DNA from: Aliivibrio fischeri ATCC 7744 = JCM 18803 = DSM 507
Lineage (GTDB): Bacteria > Pseudomonadota > Gammaproteobacteria > Enterobacterales > Vibrionaceae
Direction of reading: 5' to 3'
Length of the DNA stretch: 64,000 nt
NCBI RefSeq assembly: GCF_023983475.1
Contig: NZ_CP092712.1
Coordinates: 1,426,001-1,490,000 of the forward strand
In this document: positions 55,188 through 63,928 of the stretch, one piece after another
How positions within the stretch are numbered: position 1 is the first letter of the stretch
Layout: each line of letters starts with the position of its first letter
Made by a program: the position numbers and the translations under genes
The notes under the pieces: generated by a model
What the model was told of the DNA's origin: nothing
Databases searched by the model: none
The model's input: the letters and a program-made list of their open reading frames with translations, nothing else

Positions 55188-55502
55188 CTAGCGATAGAAA
55201 ACAGCAAGCCACACTGTCGTCTCATTTGGTGCTGTGGCTTGCACCTTATGCTTTTCGTGCGCTTTAATATTAAGGTAATCCCCTTTATTTAGGGTAATAA
55301 CACGCCCATCATCAAACTCAATAACACCAAACCCAGATAAAACTAACACCCATTCGTTTTCATCTTGATCATACCAACCTTGTTCAGGGGAACTATGCCC
55401 ATGAGATAAAATCCGCTCAATACGAATGTTGGGGGTAGATAAAATATCTTCAAAGATCTCACTAGGTAATTCGTTTGGGATTTCTTTAAATAAATTTGGC
55501 AT
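55188..55502 (-). CDS. Small cupin-domain protein
   Basis: 104 residues, one cupin barrel: metal ligands are suggested by HGHSSPEQGWYDQDENEWVLVLSG and HEKHKVQATAP. Resembles quercetinase-like or sugar-phosphate cupins of unknown substrate. It is convergent with chbG, 7 bases apart, with no terminator in between. Confidence 0.8.
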   Translation of the reverse strand: MPNLFKEIPNELPSEIFEDILSTPNIRIERILSHGHSSPEQGWYDQDENEWVLVLSGFGVIEFDDGRVITLNKGDYLNIKAHEKHKVQATAPNETTVWLAVFYR

Positions 55503-55516
55503 CGTCTAATCCGTAA

Positions 55517-56011
55517 TTATGCGTTCTTATAGTAATAACGATAATAGCCAACTAAATTACTACTAATAAACAAGGCTTCCATTAATACCGCAGTTGGTGA
55601 ACCAATAATATAGTTATGAACAAGCCAAAAGCTAGTGCCAATAACCATCAACTCTCTTAATCGTTTGTCATCTTTATTAAATGCCGCAACCGTTTGAAAA
55701 ACAGATCCAATACAACTTAATACACTTGCAATGCCTGCATATGTGACGACTGATGTAACAATAGATAAGCTACAGAAAAGATATTTAAGCTTACTAGAAG
55801 TAGAAAAAATACTGGTTAAGTAACGAATGGTAGCAATAATCATTAACCCCGCAGCAGTCCATTGCTCTAACAAAAGAAAGTGGCTTGAAATTAAAATCCC
55901 AGCGCAAAAAAGACAGCCAACAATTTTTTTTCTTTCTTTGAATTGAAAAGACATCAAATCAAATCCAATCGCTATTGCAACTAATACCTGAGATAAAAAG
56001 AATAATGACAC
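55517..56011 (-). CDS. YgjV-family inner membrane protein
   Basis: 164 residues, about five membrane helices. Features of the family: GFDLMSFQFKERKKIVGCL near the start and FWLVHNYIIGSPTAVLMEALFISSNLVG near the end. Function unknown. The start is a GTG at 56011 with GGAG 9 bases upstream. The cupin gene follows after 14 bases. Confidence 0.82.
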   Translation of the reverse strand: MSLFFLSQVLVAIAIGFDLMSFQFKERKKIVGCLFCAGILISSHFLLLEQWTAAGLMIIATIRYLTSIFSTSSKLKYLFCSLSIVTSVVTYAGIASVLSCIGSVFQTVAAFNKDDKRLRELMVIGTSFWLVHNYIIGSPTAVLMEALFISSNLVGYYRYYYKNA

Positions 56012-56229
56012 AACAGCTTTCTCCGAAAATCAAAAGATTTGCTTACATAACAAACAACAATTCAAAGAAATTAACGGATAGATATCAAACATTCAATAAA
56101 GAAATCAAATAAACCTACAGTATCCAACAATTATCCGTAATTAAGCTCTCCATATCTTCACTAAAGATAATTACTGAATATATTCAAGGCAAAAAACATA
56201 GAATAACGCTATCTAAATCCATCTACATT

Positions 56230-56730
56230 TTATTTTAATAATGCATTTTCAATGTTAGACGACACTAGCTCAAATTTATCTAGGATCTGTTTATAGCCAT
56301 ATTCTGAAGGCAATTCCCAATCGTGACAGCCTGAAAGACTTGGTACCCCGGGTAAAAGCTTAAGTTGTAGCCGAGCCTTGTTATTTCTTGCCATAAACCG
56401 AAAATCATACGCTGAGTAACAATATAAAGGCGTTGTTGGTGATATTTTCCACTTAACAATCCCTTTCCCAATAAATGACGCATTAGCGCGATCCATTACC
56501 CTGATCTCAGTTTGATGCTGTTCATAATGGTTCATCAAATACTGATGGGTTATCTCCCACAATTCATTCTGCTTTTTATTCAGATCAGAGTAAGTATACA
56601 TTTGAGCTTTTACATTAACGGGATCGATCTGCATAGTTAGTGGATCTGATGAACTGCACCCATTTAAAAACAATACAAAAATAGACATTATAAGGTGTCT
56701 TTTTAGAATGATTACGCTCTGATTTTTCAC
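56230..56730 (-). CDS. Lipoprotein, unknown function
   Basis: 166 residues. It has a lipoprotein signal peptide with basic n-region (KRHLIMSIFVLFLNGC) and lipobox LNGC. The start is the GTG at 56730; a shorter ATG at 56688 would lose the basic residues. No SD is obvious for either. The mature part has no recognised domain; a Cys pair (CYSAYDF, GCHDWEL) may form a disulfide. Confidence 0.65.
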   Translation of the reverse strand: MKNQSVIILKRHLIMSIFVLFLNGCSSSDPLTMQIDPVNVKAQMYTYSDLNKKQNELWEITHQYLMNHYEQHQTEIRVMDRANASFIGKGIVKWKISPTTPLYCYSAYDFRFMARNNKARLQLKLLPGVPSLSGCHDWELPSEYGYKQILDKFELVSSNIENALLK

Positions 56731-56751
56731 AATAATTACTACTCAAATTAA

Positions 56752-57219
56752 TTATAAAATTTGTCTTTCCATTACATAGTTGATTAACTGCTCGCCTCTC
56801 ACATCAATACATTGAGGTTTAACAACCGTAAAACCAAAACGCTCATAAAAAGGTTTTGCTGTAATACTGACATGAGAATACACACGAGGCAGTTTTCGCT
56901 CTTTAGCAAGCTGAAGAATGTGTGTCATTAAAGTACTACCAACCCCTTTTCCTTGATGTTGGTAATGACAAAAGAAATGATCAATCAAGCCATCGTCTTG
57001 CAAATCTGAATAACCGACAATCTCATCGTCTATCTCTGCAATAAAAGGATTCAACGATTGCATTTTGTTCTTCCAAACATCGGTATCAAAAGATTCAGGA
57101 GCCCAAGCAGTCACTTGCTCATTAGAATAATCTTTACGATTTACTTTTCGTACCGTATTAAAAAACAGATCCCACAAAGCTGATGCATTTTCTTCCTGAT
57201 ATATTTTGATGACTATCAT
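56752..57219 (-). CDS. GNAT-family N-acetyltransferase
   Basis: 155 residues, GNAT fold with the acetyl-CoA loop HQGKGVGSTLMTHIL and the later FYERFGFTVVKPQ. Similar to the YafP-like group. Substrate unknown. It overlaps the next acetyltransferase gene by 4 bases (ATGA), in a three-gene unit with the small zinc protein gene. Confidence 0.87.
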   Translation of the reverse strand: MIVIKIYQEENASALWDLFFNTVRKVNRKDYSNEQVTAWAPESFDTDVWKNKMQSLNPFIAEIDDEIVGYSDLQDDGLIDHFFCHYQHQGKGVGSTLMTHILQLAKERKLPRVYSHVSITAKPFYERFGFTVVKPQCIDVRGEQLINYVMERQIL

Positions 57220-57755
57220 TGATGGTTATCTTTTATTAAACCATAAATAGCATGGTCAATAATGCGGCCATTCAAGTTCTCACTGCTGGTGATAATCCCT
57301 TCTAATGTCATTCCAAGTCGTTCGCAGACCGCTCGGCTTGATTGGTTACCTACCGCAGCAGAAATTTGAATCTTATTTAGACCTAGTTCATTAAACGCCA
57401 TATCAATAAGTTTAGATACACAACGAGTGATGATCCCTTTCCCTTGAAAATCCTCATTTAACCAATAGCCAATTTCTGCCGTTTTCAGGTTTTGATTAAT
57501 CGAATTAAAACTGATATTCCCAACTAATTCACCCTGATAAATCATGCCGCAAACCATGCTTTTTCCTTCAGCATAATCTAATAAAGATTTAGTTATAAAA
57601 GAATGGAAAAAGGCTTCTGAATCAGCATGTGGTGGCCAAACTAGCCATTGAGATAGATACGCTCGTTGCCTTGATACAATATCGAAGTACTTAGGCGCAA
57701 AAGAAGGCTCAATAAGAGCTAAATTTAATTCGTTATCCACTTTTAACGTAAACAT
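57216..57755 (-). CDS. RimL-like ribosomal protein serine acetyltransferase
   Basis: 179 residues. Motifs of the RimL group: FNSINQNLKTAEIGYWLNEDFQGKGIITRCV and NQSSRAVCERLGMTLEG. In E. coli RimL acetylates L7/L12; here the assignment is to the family only. It is flanked by another GNAT gene (4-base overlap) and, 6 bases upstream, by the small Cys-rich gene. Confidence 0.85.
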   Translation of the reverse strand: MFTLKVDNELNLALIEPSFAPKYFDIVSRQRAYLSQWLVWPPHADSEAFFHSFITKSLLDYAEGKSMVCGMIYQGELVGNISFNSINQNLKTAEIGYWLNEDFQGKGIITRCVSKLIDMAFNELGLNKIQISAAVGNQSSRAVCERLGMTLEGIITSSENLNGRIIDHAIYGLIKDNHQ

Positions 57756-57761
57756 GGTGAG

Positions 57762-57929
57762 TTACCTTCCATTGGTCTTACTCTCTTTAAGAGATTTCAA
57801 CATAAAAAAATCACACGCAACACGGTTTGCCATTGTTGGTTGATCCCAAGCACCGCATAAATCCTTTGAATTATTTGGCGTACGAGTAAACTGACGACAC
57901 TGTCCGCATTTATAAATTTTCCCATCCAT
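57762..57929 (-). CDS. Small four-cysteine protein, probable zinc binder
   Basis: 55 residues from the ATG at 57929, reading MDGKIYKCGQCRQFTRTP and ending KESKTNGR. Cys at 8, 11, 25 and 39 (CGQC plus two single Cys) suggest one zinc site. A strong SD (GGAGGAGG, about 7 bases before the ATG) supports translation. It sits 6 bases upstream of the RimL-like gene and probably leads that operon. It is too short for most gene callers. Family not recognised. Confidence 0.7.
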   Translation of the reverse strand: MDGKIYKCGQCRQFTRTPNNSKDLCGAWDQPTMANRVACDFFMLKSLKESKTNGR

Positions 57930-57960
57930 TGGGTTATCCTCCTCCCTGATTAATTAGGCT

Positions 57961-58296
57961 TTAGGCTTTCTTTACAAACTGAGCCGTCACCATCATTTCA
58001 CCAACACCATCAACCTTACAATCTAATTGATGATCTTTTCCATCAACAATACGTTTAATAACCGCTTTTGTTCCCACTTTAATCACTAAAGAGCTGCCTT
58101 TAACTTTTAAATCTTTAGCTACCGTTACCTTATCGCCTTCTTCCAACAACGTACCGTTAGCGTCTTTAACGATCACCTTCTCTTCCATAAGTGCTTCTTC
58201 AGGGTTCCATTCATGAGCACATTCAGGGCAGATAAGATGATTTTGATCTGGGTAAACAAATTCAGAATTACATACAGGGCAAGGAGGAAGAGACAT
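57961..58296 (-). CDS. yjdM: YjdM/PhnA-family zinc-ribbon protein
   Basis: 111 residues. Zinc-ribbon CPVCNSEF and CPECAHEW at the N-terminus, then the PhnA-type domain (VKDANGTLLEEGDKVTVAKDLKVKGSSLVIKVGTKA). Often annotated as alkylphosphonate utilisation, but the E. coli homologue has no established role in that pathway. The downstream small Cys-rich gene is 31 bases away. Confidence 0.9.
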   Translation of the reverse strand: MSLPPCPVCNSEFVYPDQNHLICPECAHEWNPEEALMEEKVIVKDANGTLLEEGDKVTVAKDLKVKGSSLVIKVGTKAVIKRIVDGKDHQLDCKVDGVGEMMVTAQFVKKA

Positions 58297-58392
58297 ATTG
58301 GATTACTTCTTAGTTAATGAACGTAATCTATATAGTAATAGGTCTATATAAAGAATGAAATGCCTTCATGAAGATCATTAAACCGCAAATAC

Positions 58393-58420
58393 AAAAACGC
58401 CCCATTCAAGATGAGGCGTT
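58393..58420 (-). terminator. Intrinsic terminator after the alpha/beta hydrolase-like gene
   Basis: AACGCCTCAT against ATGGGGCGTT (one G-U) on the minus strand, followed by five T. 17 bases after the stop at 58438. Confidence 0.75.
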
Positions 58421-58437
58421 AATATTTAAAACTGCTT

Positions 58438-59469
58438 TTACGCTAATTGTTTTAGCTTATGCTCAACTAACGGATCATTAGGCACTAATAATTGCGCCAT
58501 TTCTAAAAGCTGAATGGCATCTTTTGGATGCTCATCTTGGTGCTTAAGTGCGATATCAATTAAAGGCTGAACATCTATCTGCGCTTGGTGCTCTTGTACG
58601 TGCGCTTCTTTCTCACCAATAACAATATTATGTGCTTTACTCAATAACCCCAGACGATGCTCAGAGCTTGAGTTCGCTTTATTAAGGCGTTTGTAATAAT
58701 CTTCTTTAAAACGTAACGTTTTAGTCTGCTGACGAAATTGGGCAATATCAACCTTTTGATGGCGCATGAAATCAACCGCCACCTGCTTATAAAAGCCGAA
58801 TTTATTAAGATAAGTAGCGTGAGTACCATGTCCCATACCAAACACACGTAAATGCGTCAGTTCAGGATAACGTTTAGCGTGCAAACGATCGATGCGGTTT
58901 GTTGGGTCATAAATGATATAGCCCTTCGCTTTTCCCAAATCAAGATCGTGATAATCGCCTTCCCAATCAAACTTCTGTGCAATTTCAGTGCTTGATCTGT
59001 CATCCCATGGTGCAATGTTTTGGTTTTTCGTACTAACAGGATGAAACAACAAAACTTGGTCAAGTTGCAACAAATTAGCAAATGCACCAATAGCGAATCC
59101 ACCACGACTTAACCCATACCCTAAACGATACGTAAATGGTTCAAGCAAGGTAGATAATTGCTCTAAAAAGAAGATTAAGTTTCGGCTACGGAACCAGTTA
59201 CTTTGGCCCAAGTGCTGAAATGAAATCACATTAACATCTTGTTTGCGTGCTAAATGATAGCCCCAAGGCGCATAATCTTCATGAAGATCTTGCTCTTTTA
59301 AGTTAGTTCCCGCAGGAGAAAACGTAAACAGTAGTGGCTTGTCCAAATCAACAAACTCATACTTAACAAACACATCGTCAAGTAAATCGCTGCCCGTCAT
59401 CGGAAGTCGCGCTTGTTGTTGTGAACGTGAGTTGGTTAACCACTCATCTAACCAATACAGTAATTTCAT
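58438..59469 (-). CDS. Alpha/beta hydrolase-like protein with TPR-like tail
   Basis: 343 residues, no signal peptide. Residues ~40-240 look like an alpha/beta hydrolase: nucleophile elbow RLGYGLSRGGFA with Ser in GLSRG, and FGMGHGTHATY as a possible catalytic His region. A helical C-terminal part (HPKDAIQLLEMAQLLVPNDPLVEHKLKQL) resembles a TPR pair. Family not firmly recognised. It is a single-gene unit with its own terminator. Substrate unknown. Confidence 0.65.
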   Translation of the reverse strand: MKLLYWLDEWLTNSRSQQQARLPMTGSDLLDDVFVKYEFVDLDKPLLFTFSPAGTNLKEQDLHEDYAPWGYHLARKQDVNVISFQHLGQSNWFRSRNLIFFLEQLSTLLEPFTYRLGYGLSRGGFAIGAFANLLQLDQVLLFHPVSTKNQNIAPWDDRSSTEIAQKFDWEGDYHDLDLGKAKGYIIYDPTNRIDRLHAKRYPELTHLRVFGMGHGTHATYLNKFGFYKQVAVDFMRHQKVDIAQFRQQTKTLRFKEDYYKRLNKANSSSEHRLGLLSKAHNIVIGEKEAHVQEHQAQIDVQPLIDIALKHQDEHPKDAIQLLEMAQLLVPNDPLVEHKLKQLA

Positions 59470-59767
59470 TTAGCTCTCCTTTAAAACAGGCGCGAGATTG
59501 TATCAAAGATAACCGCTGAACGAAAATTTAGTTTGAACACTAATATTTATAACTGGAATGATTTGAATAAACACTTGATACAAAAGAACAAAAAATGAAC
59601 AGTCATTTTTTAAACAATCTAATAAAATGGGCTATTCGCATAGATGGTTTATTTGCCAATCGTCACATAACAGTAAAAATACCCTCTCAATAATAAGATC
59701 TGAATGTATATTTATACTAATTCTATTGATAAAATAAATAATACTGATTTGTTTTTGATATTCCTGC

Positions 59768-61813
59768 ATGAACCTTAGGCTTTTAACAGCTTCGCTGATT
59801 TCTCTTATTTTAATTATTATTCTTTCTATTAACTTTTTATCTGAAGATGTATCTGTACATTCAACTAAAGAATCACCTTCAATTAAAAAAGCCATTGAAT
59901 TAATCCTTAACATTCAATCAGCCCGACGTGGTGAACACCTAGATTATTTAGAATCTGTTGTCTCTCAACACGCTAGGTTAAAAGCAAACAAATCAGAAAC
60001 CTTCTATATAGAATTTCTTAAAGGTTATATCGCCTCTGCAAACAATCAGTTTAATTTGGCTGAAAAGCATTTTAACCGTGCTCAACAATACATCTACCCT
60101 GCACTTCCTTCGCATGTATTATCGCGTTTTTATTATGAAAGAAGTTATATTGAAATAGAACAAGATCAATATGAAAGATCGAAACTTAGCTACCAAAATG
60201 CAGAAAATTTATTTAATTCAAATCAAGACTATAGTCGTGCTTTCATTTCGATCTCATTAGGTCGAACGTATGATCTTGCACACGTAGAACAAGGCAGTTT
60301 ACTCAGCATTCAGCAAGCCCAAAAAACACTCGAATTTGCACAAAAAATCAAATACCCAGAAATGGAGAACGTCTACTTTATCCTTGGCCTTTCCTACTGG
60401 AACAATAACCAAACCATTCTCGGCATTGATTTTAAATTAAAAGCGTTAAATATTTACATAGAGAAAAAACAGTATAGCGATATCGTTTACACCTTAACGG
60501 ATATTGGTATCGATTATCTATTTTTAAAAAACTATGACGAAGCGATTCGCCAATTAACGCAAGCACTTGAATATCAGAACAAAAATAACCACACAGAGCC
60601 TGATGAAGCCTATTACATCGTATACAAGCTATATAGTGCTTATCTTCAAATCAACGACATGGAAAATGCAAAGTATTATTTAGATGAAGCTGCGAGACTC
60701 CTAAGAATACAAAAAGACTCCATTGTTAAAGAGAATTTTCAAACAAACCAATTATTACTAGAAGCTGAATACCTATCGATTACAGGAAAAGCGAAAGAAG
60801 CACTCATGCTGCTAACCCAAGCTAATGAGCGCCATAAAAATGGGCTTTCAAACAGCTTTTATCATTTTGATGTCACCTTATATAACACTTATGGCAAGGT
60901 ATACAATCACTTAGGTTTGTATGATGACTCTATTTATCACCACACTTTAGCCAAAGATGCGATTCAACAACGTAAACTGTTTTATCTAGAAGATGAAACG
61001 TATTTCTACTTATATGATGCTTATCAAAAACAAAAAGACTATCAAAAAGCGGCTTTGTATTTAGCAAAAAGCCACGCAGTAAAAACTAAACAGTTGAATG
61101 ATAATAACCAAGCACAAACGCAGTTTTTACTTCACTCTTTCGATAATAAAAAGAAAGAAAATAGGATTTTACAACTTGAAAGAAACGCCAGTAAGATCAT
61201 GTTCTTCTCTGGTTTCCTTCTTTGTATTTTGATCGTTATTGCCGCCTTCGCCCGAATTTTGATGAATAAAAACAAAGAGATCAACGCACTTAATCTAAAA
61301 TTGCATGATCTTAGCTTAACGGACGGTTTAACAGCAGTACCCAACCGCAGAGCATTAGAACTTCACCTATTAGAGAATAAGCAAGATTTAACGGTTCGCT
61401 CTGTTATGATGATAGACATTGATTACTTTAAAAAATACAACGACACCTATGGTCATAAAAAGGGTGATGAAGCATTAATTGCCGTCGCTAAGACATTAAA
61501 AGAAAGCTGTAAAGAAAATGACTTTCTTACAAGATTTGGTGGTGAAGAATTTATTATTGTGATGAAAAATACCAATAAAGCAGAATCAATACAGATGGCC
61601 GAAAAAATTCAAGCCTGTATTACTTCTCTATCTATTCCTCACGAGAGTTCTGATGTCTCTTCCTTTATCACTTTGAGTATTGGTATTACCACCTACTCTA
61701 TTAATAAAGAAGATGATTCAAACAATGAAAAGGCGATCATCGAAGCTGATAAGGCGCTGTACTATTCTAAAAACAATGGCAGAAACCAGAGCAACCACTT
61801 TTATGATATTTAA
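59768..61813 (+). CDS. TPR-sensor diguanylate cyclase (GGDEF)
   Basis: 681 residues. Membrane helix at ~8-24, then a periplasmic region of tetratricopeptide-like repeats (~60-440), a second helix (~478-498), and a cytoplasmic GGDEF domain (~520-681). The active site reads RFGGEEF (near 593), with DIDYFKKYNDTYGHKKGDEAL upstream, so it should make cyclic di-GMP. The inhibitory I-site position reads KEND rather than RxxD, so product feedback may be weak. Ligand of the TPR region unknown. Separate transcription unit. Confidence 0.88.
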   Translation: MNLRLLTASLISLILIIILSINFLSEDVSVHSTKESPSIKKAIELILNIQSARRGEHLDYLESVVSQHARLKANKSETFYIEFLKGYIASANNQFNLAEKHFNRAQQYIYPALPSHVLSRFYYERSYIEIEQDQYERSKLSYQNAENLFNSNQDYSRAFISISLGRTYDLAHVEQGSLLSIQQAQKTLEFAQKIKYPEMENVYFILGLSYWNNNQTILGIDFKLKALNIYIEKKQYSDIVYTLTDIGIDYLFLKNYDEAIRQLTQALEYQNKNNHTEPDEAYYIVYKLYSAYLQINDMENAKYYLDEAARLLRIQKDSIVKENFQTNQLLLEAEYLSITGKAKEALMLLTQANERHKNGLSNSFYHFDVTLYNTYGKVYNHLGLYDDSIYHHTLAKDAIQQRKLFYLEDETYFYLYDAYQKQKDYQKAALYLAKSHAVKTKQLNDNNQAQTQFLLHSFDNKKKENRILQLERNASKIMFFSGFLLCILIVIAAFARILMNKNKEINALNLKLHDLSLTDGLTAVPNRRALELHLLENKQDLTVRSVMMIDIDYFKKYNDTYGHKKGDEALIAVAKTLKESCKENDFLTRFGGEEFIIVMKNTNKAESIQMAEKIQACITSLSIPHESSDVSSFITLSIGITTYSINKEDDSNNEKAIIEADKALYYSKNNGRNQSNHFYDI

Positions 61814-61821
61814 ATATAATG

Positions 61822-61851
61822 TTTAAAGCCTGTAATTACACAGGCTTTAAA
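61822..61851. terminator. Hairpin between convergent genes
   Basis: 12-bp perfect stem TTTAAAGCCTGT/ACAGGCTTTAAA with a 6-base loop between the GGDEF gene and the cupin gene. It lacks a long T run. Confidence 0.6.
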
Positions 61852-61858
61852 TCGCGCA

Positions 61859-62251
61859 TTATTTAGCAGGAGCAAAGTCTTCTGCAGCTTGACGGTGCGC
61901 CGTGTAAATTGCCTCACCATCACTCTCTGCATCAAAAATTACCGTTACATCAGGTGAGAAAAGAAGCACATCACCTACTTCTGCAACGTATTTATTACCA
62001 GCAACGTCACGAACAACGATCTTGCCTTTAGTAATTACTTTGTATTCAACTGAATCATAAAAGTATTCAAACTCAACACCCGGAGACATAGTAAAGTGTC
62101 CCATCGTTAATGCGTTGGTGTTATTTGTTACAGCTACTTCTGCCATATCACTCTTTAAGCCAGGCTCATTTAATAATTGGCTAAGATCGTTCAGTTTAAA
62201 GCTACCAGATTTAATCAGCGTGATGCCTGATTTTTCAGTCAATGTTGTCAT
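61859..62251 (-). CDS. EutQ-like cupin protein
   Basis: 130 residues from the ATG at 62251. A single cupin barrel: SPGVEFEYFYDSVEYKVITKGKIVVRD then VGDVLLFSPDVTVIFDAES. It resembles the cupin of EutQ, which makes acetyl phosphate from acetate in ethanolamine metabolism. No eut genes are nearby, so that role is doubtful here. Confidence 0.75.
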   Translation of the reverse strand: MTTLTEKSGITLIKSGSFKLNDLSQLLNEPGLKSDMAEVAVTNNTNALTMGHFTMSPGVEFEYFYDSVEYKVITKGKIVVRDVAGNKYVAEVGDVLLFSPDVTVIFDAESDGEAIYTAHRQAAEDFAPAK

Positions 62252-62586
62252 ATTAATATTCTCTTTGTAATTATATCCAAACTTTACATACCAGTAGGCC
62301 ACTGATATTTAAGGGTAATACCTCTAAGGCATGGAAAAGAGTTTAACTATATTTAAAACACGAACAATATGACCAAAACGTAAAACATTCTTACGTAACC
62401 TGTTGTAATGACAAAGATAAGCTCAGAATACGAAAATGATGGTTAAACGAGCGATGTTTTGAGATTAAAAGCACTCACAATACCGTGAATACACAAAACA
62501 CTTTTACAGTATTAATAGTAATATTTTGGCTTCGTTTAAATATAAAAAGCCGAACAAGTTACCCTGCTCGGCTTTTAGGTGTATTT
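62252..62586. other. Intergenic region left of IS copy B
   Basis: 335 bases without a gene. A hairpin at 62545-62576 lies 10 bases from the IS. Nothing else was recognised. Confidence 0.6.
62545..62576. terminator. Hairpin next to IS copy B
   Basis: AAAAGCCGA/TCGGCTTTT stem, extended imperfectly inward. It probably served the minus-strand gene now beyond the IS. Confidence 0.68.
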
Positions 62587-62627
62587 TGTCTCGTCCTGAA
62601 ATGTGTTTACACATTTAGGACTTTTAT

Positions 62628-63026
62628 ATGACAAATCAAGAAAAAACAAAGAATAAGCGAACTCAACGCGATTATTCATTAGGCTTTAAATTGCAGCTTG
62701 TTGCCGCTATAGAAAAAGGCGATATGACCTATAAGCAAGCTCAAAACATTTATGGCATTCAAGGTCGATCTACCGTACTTACTTGGTTAAGAAAACACGG
62801 TAAGATGGACTGGTCTCAATCACCTAAGATTATTATGCCTAAATCCCCGAAAGCGAAAGAATCGCCTGCACAAAAAATTAAACGTTTAGAGCGAGAGCTT
62901 GATGATGAAAGAATGCGTAATTTATTACTTAATGAAGTAGTGAATATCATGGACGCAGAACATGGTGCAGGCCTTAGAAAAAAGTATATTGCCAAGGAGC
63001 AAGAAGTCTTCAAAAGCAGAAAATGA
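62628..63026 (+). CDS. IS3-family transposase OrfA, copy B
   Basis: 132 residues, identical to the product of copy A: an N-terminal helix-turn-helix and a coiled coil. Overlaps orfB by ATGA. Its presence in a second, sequence-identical copy marks recent transposition or gene conversion. Confidence 0.9.
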   Translation: MTNQEKTKNKRTQRDYSLGFKLQLVAAIEKGDMTYKQAQNIYGIQGRSTVLTWLRKHGKMDWSQSPKIIMPKSPKAKESPAQKIKRLERELDDERMRNLLLNEVVNIMDAEHGAGLRKKYIAKEQEVFKSRK

Positions 63027-63856
63027 TCAGCTTAGAGCGAGCTAGTCAGCTACTTGGCATTACAAGACAATGTATATACCAACAAGAACGTAGAGCTCTG
63101 AAACGTGCCGTTGAACTTTCACCGGTTAAAAATATGGTGCAAGAAATTCGTCGATATATGCCTCGTATTGGAGGTAAAAAATTATATTTTTTACTTAAGC
63201 CCAAATTCATCACTCATGGCATAAAGTTAGGCAGAGATAACTTTTTTTCCTATTTAAGAAATGAGTGCTTATTAGTAAAACCTAAACGAAGTTATACAAA
63301 AACTACCTATAGTAAGCATTGGATGAAAAAACATCCTAATTTACTTAAAGAAGTAACACCTCAAGCATCTGAAGAGGTTTTTGTTAGTGATATCACTTAC
63401 GTTCAATCACAAAAAGGTATTCATTATTTATCTTTAGTAACAGATGCTTATAGTCGAAAGATAATGGGATATGAATTAAGTGATGAAATGAAAGCTACTG
63501 ATGTAGTCAAAGCTCTTGATATGGCGATAGATAGCCGTCAATATCAAAGGAGTACGATTCATCATTCAGACCGAGGATTACAGTATTGTTCAAAGGTTTA
63601 TCAGGAAAAATTGAATAAAAATGATATTAAGCCATCAATGACGGATGGTTATGATTGCTATCAAAATGCATTAGCAGAGCGAATAAATGGGATACTTAAA
63701 CAAGAGTTTCTTTTGTATGACTGTAAAGATTTAGAGGAGTTAAGGCATTTAGTTGAAGAATCTATTTTTATTTATAATGAAATGCGGCCACATTTAAGCT
63801 TGGGAATGAGTACACCAAATCAAGTACACAAAAAAGCCAAGTGCGTACGCACTTAG
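63023..63856 (+). CDS. IS3-family transposase OrfB, copy B
   Basis: 277 residues, identical to copy A with the DDE residues intact (SDITYV, HSDRGLQY, ALAERING). A palindrome before the stop (AAGTGCGTACGCACTT, 63838-63853) is likely the element's terminator. Confidence 0.92.
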   Translation: MISLERASQLLGITRQCIYQQERRALKRAVELSPVKNMVQEIRRYMPRIGGKKLYFLLKPKFITHGIKLGRDNFFSYLRNECLLVKPKRSYTKTTYSKHWMKKHPNLLKEVTPQASEEVFVSDITYVQSQKGIHYLSLVTDAYSRKIMGYELSDEMKATDVVKALDMAIDSRQYQRSTIHHSDRGLQYCSKVYQEKLNKNDIKPSMTDGYDCYQNALAERINGILKQEFLLYDCKDLEELRHLVEESIFIYNEMRPHLSLGMSTPNQVHKKAKCVRT

Positions 63857-63928
63857 CTTTCAATTAAAAATCGTCAACGTATTTTAGGACGAGACATTTT
63901 GATAATACAATCGTTTGTTATGTATTGA

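Larger units (their letters stand above)
62587..63896 (+). mobile_element. IS3-family insertion sequence, copy B
   Basis: 1310 bp, same terminal repeats (TGTCTCGTCC) and orientation as copy A, flanked by a TTT duplication (62584-62586 and 63897-63899). The two encoded proteins are identical to those of copy A. Confidence 0.93.

Noticed and set aside
29604-63896. A single composite transposon bounded by the two IS3 copies
   Set aside because: The flanking duplications differ (GAT versus TTT) and the enclosed genes are ordinary core genes.
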